Shown here: positions 58,290 through 64,000 of the stretch, one piece after another | Layout: each line of letters starts with the position of its first letter | Numbering within the stretch: the first letter of the stretch is position 1 | Assembly: GCA_009602735.1 (NCBI GenBank) | Contig: WELA01002856.1 | Location: 62,001 to 126,000 of the forward strand | Direction of reading: 5' to 3' | Source: Mesotaenium endlicherianum | Lineage: Eukaryota > Streptophyta > Zygnematophyceae > Zygnematales > Mesotaeniaceae | Length of the DNA stretch: 64,000 bases | Position numbers and translations under genes: made by a program | Notes under the pieces: model-generated | The model's database searches: none | What the model saw: the letters and a program-made list of their open reading frames with translations, nothing else | Told to the model about the DNA's origin: nothing

Positions 58290-59540
58290 ATTGGGCAGAA
58301 TTGTTTGAAAAGATTCGGAAGGATTCTTCTTATACGCAATCCGTCGCATTTATAGGCTTGGTTCAGTACTTGGATAAGGATGCCTTGTTGCTATATCGCC
58401 AATTCTGGAAGGATGAGTATCTCACCCAGGAATGGGCGTTTGAAGAACAAAATAGGGCTAGGGATTTGAAAATCCAGAAGAGGCTGCGAAAGCCCAAATG
58501 TCTGCTTTATCTTCAGGAAGAGTAGTGCCAACTGAACCTGTTGAGAGCATAGACATAGCTGCACTAACACAAGAATTAACAGAGGCCATGAGGCAACTCA
58601 CTGAGGGCCAGCAATGGGCTGCTACTCAGAATGATGATGCCGGCTCTGTCGAAGAGTTGCGAAAGGTGTGTGCAGAATTGTATGAAAAGATTGCTGATGC
58701 TCAAGAACGAGTAACGCGCAGAGCTGCACCTTTTAATGGTCAGCAAGGCGATAGCGCCACGACAGAGGCAAGCCATGCGCAAGCCTTGGCTAGCTGTCGT
58801 AAGGATATGGAGGCTGGGGATGACCATCTAGACTCTGAGCATTGCCTACGTCGTTACTTTAAGTTGCTTGAAGCACAATTCCCAGAGGATCGCAGTCTTA
58901 GTGTGCACCGTTATGTGCAATTTGTCCGCCAGAAGAACAAGACAGTCATGGAGGTTCAATCCAGATTGGTAGATCTCGCCAAAAAGGCAAATATCTACGA
59001 GCCCAAAATAGTAGCTGACAAACTTCTATTATGCTTGGGCAAGGACACAGATCGAGAAGTCAGGCCACACCTGTCCGTGAAGCACGGGATGCATTGGGAC
59101 ATTGACGAGACGGCTGAAATAGCACGCAATGTCGAAGAAGGTAAAGTGTGGAACAAGGAGGCTTCCAGGACGCTTATGGCTCCTGAGAGTAGGGAGGAGT
59201 CTTCTTCGTCTAACGCCAACAGCTCCACTCTTCAATTTAAGAAAAAGAGCGGGTCTCTCAATAAGTTTGCTAAGCACGCCAACAGCTGAAATAGCAGAGG
59301 ACTGTTGGAATTGCGGGAAATTGGGACATCACAAGAGAGATTGTCCGTACCAGAATGCTAAGCAACTATCTGCTAGCAAGGCACAGATATGTGCACACTC
59401 AGAAGATGAGTGCTGGTCTAAGAACCCAAATCTAAAGCCACCATGGGCAAATGCTGCCACAAAAGAGGCCGAGAAGGAGAAAAGAAAGAAAATGGTAGCT
59501 CTGGTAACCGCAAGGGTAACCAGAAGTATTACGCTATGAG
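58290..59540 (+). pseudogene. Element B gag, main part and zinc knuckle (fossil)
   Basis: The gag-like core includes LRRYFKLLEAQFPEDRSLSVH, RYVQFVRQKNKTVMEVQSRL, KANIYEPKIVADKLLLCLG and EVRPHLSVKHGMHWDIDE, followed by the CCHC knuckle CWNCGKLGHHKRDC. In the window, this gag core is represented only in B. Broken. Confidence 0.8.
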
Positions 59541-59949
59541 TGCAGAAATTGCCGAGCTGAAAGCTCAAGTGGCAAAACTAAATGCGCCTAATGTCTACTA
59601 TGATGCATATGATGCAAAAAAGACCGTCTGCAAAGGCGAGAAGCTGATGCTTGAAAAGGCAGTGGGTGCAACGGCTGCCGAGCGAGCAGATCACGACCGT
59701 CTGGTGCCAAGGAATGCTGGGAAGCATCCTCAGACTTTCCGAATCACTCTGGATGAAAATGAGATCTTGCAACTGCAACAAGTCAGGCCTGGGACGCGTA
59801 AGACATTAACTTTTTCCTTGGAGAAGCTGAAGGCCGCGGTGGAACACCGGATCCGACATGCTCCTTTGCTTTCTCTCGCTGATTTGCATATTACCTACCC
59901 GTTCACGATTGAAGAAGCCGGACATCAGCTGGATATAGCTAAGAAGGGT

Positions 59950-60500
59950 GCAAACAGCGCCTCATTGCCTACCAATTTTAGCACTGTGAAAGTGCAGAAT
60001 AAGGATGGTGCACTAATATTCAACAACTCGACAGCCCCCAACATTCTGTTGGATACGGGCGCACAGCCAGTCATCCTAAGAAAGCGAGCTGTGAAAGCTC
60101 TAAGATTGACAGCAAAGGACCTGAAAGAGAGTCTTTTCCAGTTGAGAACTGCCTCAAGGCAAGTTACAAAGTCTTGTGGAATTACTCGCAAGCCTGTGAA
60201 AATCACGGTAAATTCAGGGAAACCTAAAGAGGCGTCATTACTCATGAAGTGCACAGTGACGGAGGCAGAGAACTATGATGTTCTCTTGGGGACAGAAGCA
60301 CTGATTCTCTTGGGTATGGTCATTGATCTGCGGAAGCAGAGGATGACTTACCAATCAACAGATCAGCAGTCGGCAGGAGACTTTCCTGTGAAGATGGTTT
60401 GCACAGGAGAAGCAAACTACGGGCTGCTAGACTGCTGCGTTAACAACAGGTACCTAGAAGCCTGCGACAACATCATGAAACACGAAGAGGAAATCTATAC
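59950..60500 (+). pseudogene. Element B protease (fossil)
   Basis: NILLDTGAQPVILRKRAVKAL is a retropepsin active-site region (shown in part), followed by VTEAENYDVLLGTEALILLGM, the flap and C-terminal strand region shared with A. Broken. Confidence 0.78.
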
Positions 60501-61630
60501 GAGCATCAACATGCCAACACCCTTGGTATGGCAACCTCGGATTATGGAGCAACTGGAAATTGTGAGTGACAGGGACCACGGCCCGCAAGAGCTGCTGCCA
60601 GTACCTGTTGGAGCTACAAGAGCTCAAGACGGATGACTGGGTGGCCGACCACTTGATAATGGAGGGCCCCAGCCCGGCAGATTTATACATCAATCTGAGA
60701 CCGCCTACATCCAGTTTTCCAACCGCCAGTTTTCCAGCACCAAGAGCTACCCCACATCAGCTACAACAGCCGCAGGAAGTGGCTGCCTGCACCGCTAAGG
60801 TGGAACCAACACAAGGTAATCCTCACGGTCGTGCAAGCGGACCAAGAAAGGTGGCCCGGGAAGGACATGCACCTTTCACGCGGATGCTGATGCGTTATCT
60901 CAAGTATAGGGGAGCAGCTCAGAGAGAAGGGGTTCCGAAAGGAACCATGGCTCCTCCTCCGCAACCTACCTTGGACATTTTGCAGAGAGAGGGAGAGGAT
61001 GGCTTGATTCGCAAAGCCATGGCACTGGAAGTTCACATTCCCGTGGTGCGACCTTCATTTACTGGAACGTGGGAGAAGGATAGTTCAGCTCCTAGGGTAC
61101 CTGCAGTTTCTGAAAGGGAACTGGTGGAGCTGAGAAGTACCATAAGCCGCATGACAGCAGAACATGCTGTGTATGCACAACTAGCTGCAGCTCAAAGAAT
61201 CGCAGACTCCTACACAAGCATGGACGGTTACGCCACCAGCCAGGGAAGAGTTTGGCACAACCGTTGCGTGCATTGCTACCATTGAGCGCGAGTGGGGTAG
61301 GACAATCGACCCCAGAGCCGATCCAGCGGGGTGGCCCTTGCCGAATCCGCCCCGACCACGTGAAGAGGGAGGAACGGTAGCTGGACTGCGGCCGATGAAG
61401 AAAGGTTCTTGAGGTAGCCCATCCGGAGGCGTCTGACATACGCCACTCAACAGGAGAGGCGACGATCCATCGGAAAGGGTAAAAAGCCTAAGAAGCAGGC
61501 CGCAGAGCCTAAGTCGGCGGAGGAGCAAGCTGCGAAGCCTGCCACTCCAACGCCTGACAATCAGGCAGAAAAGCCTGAAGGTCAGGATGAGGGCGGAAAG
61601 CCCCCACTTGAACCCCAAGAGTAGCAACTA

Positions 61631-63705
61631 TTGGATGCCTGTGTTGGGAAAAAGCAGCCGGCAGCTGAGGTTTTCACCATTGGAAAAATGGTCTCAACCC
61701 AGCAGAGAGCACAATTAGAAAGGCTGCTGAAGAAGCACCGCAAGGTGTTTGCTTTCACGAAGGAGGAGATTGGTAGAACCACTGCCAGTATGTGTGAGAT
61801 CACACTAACTACTGATAACCCAGTCAGACTTCGGCCGCATAAGCTCAGACGAAATGGGACTGTGTCGAGAAAACTTGCCAGGAGCTGCACAAGCTCGGCA
61901 TGATTGAGAAATCAACCTCAGTACATGGAGCTCCCAAAGTAGTAGTTGCCAAGAAGGACGAGGCTTGCAATTATACAGCTACTCGTATGTGTGGGGACTA
62001 CAGGCGACTGAATCTTCACACGGAGCCAGACAGCTATGTGATGCCTACACCAGAGCGGATCTTTGCGATTGCCACCATCGGGAAGGTGTTCAGCATCATT
62101 GATCTATGCCAACGCTTTAACGAGATCCTTGTGAAAACAGAAGATCAAGGTAAGATCGCAATCTGGGCTCAAAGGGAACTTTGGCAATGGATGGTAATGC
62201 CCTTTGGGTTTAAAAATGCTCCAACCATCTTTAAGAGGACTATGGATTAAGTGCTGAAGAGGCTGGATTTGGCAAAACCATACATTAATGACGTAGTGGT
62301 GTTTAGCAAGTCCATGAAGAAGCACCTCGAGCACTTGGAACAAGTGTTCCAGCGCCTGGAGAAATTCCAGATGGCGCTGCATCCTGGAAAGTGCAGATTC
62401 TTTGAGGCACATGTGCCTTACCTAGAACATGAGATTGGGAACAATGCTATGTCCTCTCAGGCTGTAAAGATTGAGGCCATTTACAAGATACCTGCACCTG
62501 CGAATGTGTCTAAGCTGAAACCTCTGTTAGGACTAAGCGGATACTATCGTAAATTTGTGAAGGACTATAGCAAAATTGCTAAACCCTTGACAGAAGTCCT
62601 GAAAAAAGAATGTACCTTATGTGTAGACGGAAGCCTAGGAAAAGGCCATGAACGAGCTCAAGGAGCGCCTAGTAACGGCCCCAGTGTTGTTGAACGTTTG
62701 ACTACTCCAAGCCGTTCAATCTACACACTGAGTGGAGTCGTGTGGGAATCGGCGCAGTACTCACTCAGGCCGCAAGTCCTAGAGAGGAGTACGTCATTGC
62801 CTTTGCCTCATTGAACCCGGACCCATCCTCAGACGACAGAACAGGAGCTCGAGAAGACAAATATCCAAGCAGCCCAACAAAGTTGGCAGCCGGCCTGGCC
62901 GAAATGGCTACAATGGTAGCGTCAGGTGAAGCTGAGCCTCTACCCCTGTTCAATCCAGAGATCTAGAAAGATCAAGCCACTATGCATTGACTGAAGATAG
63001 GAGTCCACATGGAGGGATTATCTGTGAAAGAGAAGGACCACGTGAGCCATCGAGCTAAAAGATTTTGCTGGAAACGCAATATCCTCTTCAAGATTGAAGA
63101 ACTTGGTCAGGAGAAGTAGGTGCCAGAACCCACCAAAAGGCGAGCTTTGGTGCAGGACATGCACGAGAATACTGGACACTATGGTGTCAAGAAGACATAC
63201 AGTCTTCTGGAGCTGTCTTACTGGTGGAGGGGCATAAAGCAGCAGTATGAGGATGTGATCATGGCCTGCCAAAGCTGTGATCGCGTCAAGGCTGGTTTTA
63301 CAAGCAACATCCACACTTGCAACCTCTGCCAATCATGGGCCTAGGCAACCGCTGGAGTTGCGATCTCGCAGGTGAGCTACCGCTGTCCAAGCGAGGTAAC
63401 AAGTACAATATGGTCATGATTGAGCATTTCTGTAAGTGGATAGAGGTTGTGCTCTAACTGTTAAGGAGAGCTTGGGGACCGTGGAAGCGCTCCTCAACGG
63501 TGTGATTGTACGTCATGGAGCTCCAGCAGAAGTGCTGACAGACCATGGGTCTGAGTTCCAAGGATTTCTTCAGAAAATCTTGGACAGGTGCTTCATTGAC
63601 CATCGCACTACGTCCAGAGACCACCCACAAGCAGATGGTCTAGCAGAACGGATGGTGCAAACCATTAAGTCTGCTTCGCCCAAATTTTGCCTTGAGCATG
63701 ATAAG
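61631..63705 (+). pseudogene. Element B RT, RNase H-like and integrase regions (fossil)
   Basis: RT text is nearly the same as A (CGDYRRLN, FSIIDLCQRFNEI, MPFGFKNAPTIFKRTMD, LLGLSGYYRKFVKDYS). The integrase zinc region (HENTGHYGVKKTYSLL, CQSCDRVKAG) and core (LTDHGSEFQG, DHPQADGLAERMVQTIKS) follow. It ends where the C-family LTR begins. Broken in several places. Confidence 0.9.
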
Positions 63706-64000
63706 TGTAAGGTCATAAGTTTATAAAGTGCATTTTTGAGTTTCATGAAAGTATGTTTTGATTGTATAGTAGTGTAGAGTGCATTTTTGTGGTCATTTTG
63801 ATATAAAGTTCATCGAATTTGGTCAAGTATTGAGAGAGTTATGGATTTCCAAAGTTTAATTAGTTTTGAGGTCAATCGACGCCTGTCCTTAATTCGCGGT
63901 GAGCGCGACCGTCGGATTGAACGACAGCGTCGAGCGATCTGGCCCGTTAGAATGAACTCGAACCTTCACGTAAGTTTGGCTGACGCGGAGTGCCGACTAG
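63706..64000 (+). mobile_element. C-family LTR inserted in element B integrase, cut by the window end
   Basis: TGTAAGGTCATAAGTTTATAAAG and onward match the start of both C LTRs for about 295 bp. The B integrase text stops exactly here. Whether it is a solo LTR or a full element lies outside the window. Confidence 0.9.

Larger units (their letters stand above)
43528..63705 (+). mobile_element. Element B: sister copy of A, split by nested insertions, without the methyltransferase module
   Basis: B reads as gag start (43528-43887), then resumes after the insertion of element C at about 58290. Parts are gag with a CCHC knuckle (CWNCGKLGHHKRDC, about 59303-59344), protease with LLDTGA (about 60046), the linker shared with A (about 60605-61625), RT/RNase H (61631-62820) and integrase (63120-63705), where a C-family LTR begins. 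Identity to A is very high where both are present, but B has no DNMT-like sequence between protease and linker. It is broken, with about ten breaks besides the two insertions. Confidence 0.9.

Noticed and set aside
1-64000. tRNA or rRNA genes
   Set aside because: No cloverleaf-type or rRNA-like sequence was recognised on either strand.

Overview
The window is nuclear DNA from a streptophyte, most likely a streptophyte (charophyte) alga or another early-diverging lineage. Two spliced host genes point there: a GW2/DA2-type RING E3 ligase and an LHY/CCA1/RVE-type clock MYB, both with short GT-AG introns and large Gln, His, Ala and Ser tracts. About two thirds of the rest is transposon. A cytosine methyltransferase carried by a Ty3-type retrotransposon also fits, because I recall such captures being described in charophytes and dinoflagellates. 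Species cannot be fixed from sequence alone.

Layout. 1-7189: Ty3-like element A, entering from the left edge, with a DNMT3-like methyltransferase domain between protease and reverse transcriptase and a PHD finger after integrase. 7703-9969 (+): DA2/GW2 homologue, five exons. 10704-15636 (-): LHY/CCA1-like MYB, seven exons, convergent with DA2. 18332-27797: probable large PIF/Harbinger territory with a DDE transposase (+) at one end and a Myb/SANT-like DNA-binding gene (-) at the other. Between them lie a stand-alone bacterial-style C5 cytosine methyltransferase (20885-21964, -), an unknown coiled-coil protein and a decayed leucine-rich-repeat gene. 28958-29841: MITE with long inverted repeats. 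30170-33766: old retroelement debris (F). 33772-41886: element E, a chromovirus with a CGTAT target duplication and an extra ORF after pol. 41892-64000: a nest in which element B (sister of A, without the methyltransferase module) is interrupted by chromovirus C (43888-58289), itself interrupted by D (45593-54047, minus strand, same family as E). A further C-family LTR starts in B at 63706.

Main themes. Two unrelated C5-methyltransferase modules sit about 20 kb apart, each associated with a mobile element. Element A combines a DNA-methylation writer with a PHD chromatin reader. The D/E family carries a conserved extra ORF of unknown function, with a diverged third copy in F. Four single N positions each sit at a short direct repeat and look like unmerged contig overlaps; at least two of them disturb a real gene. 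The retroelements are treated as fossils: all are broken, E least so.
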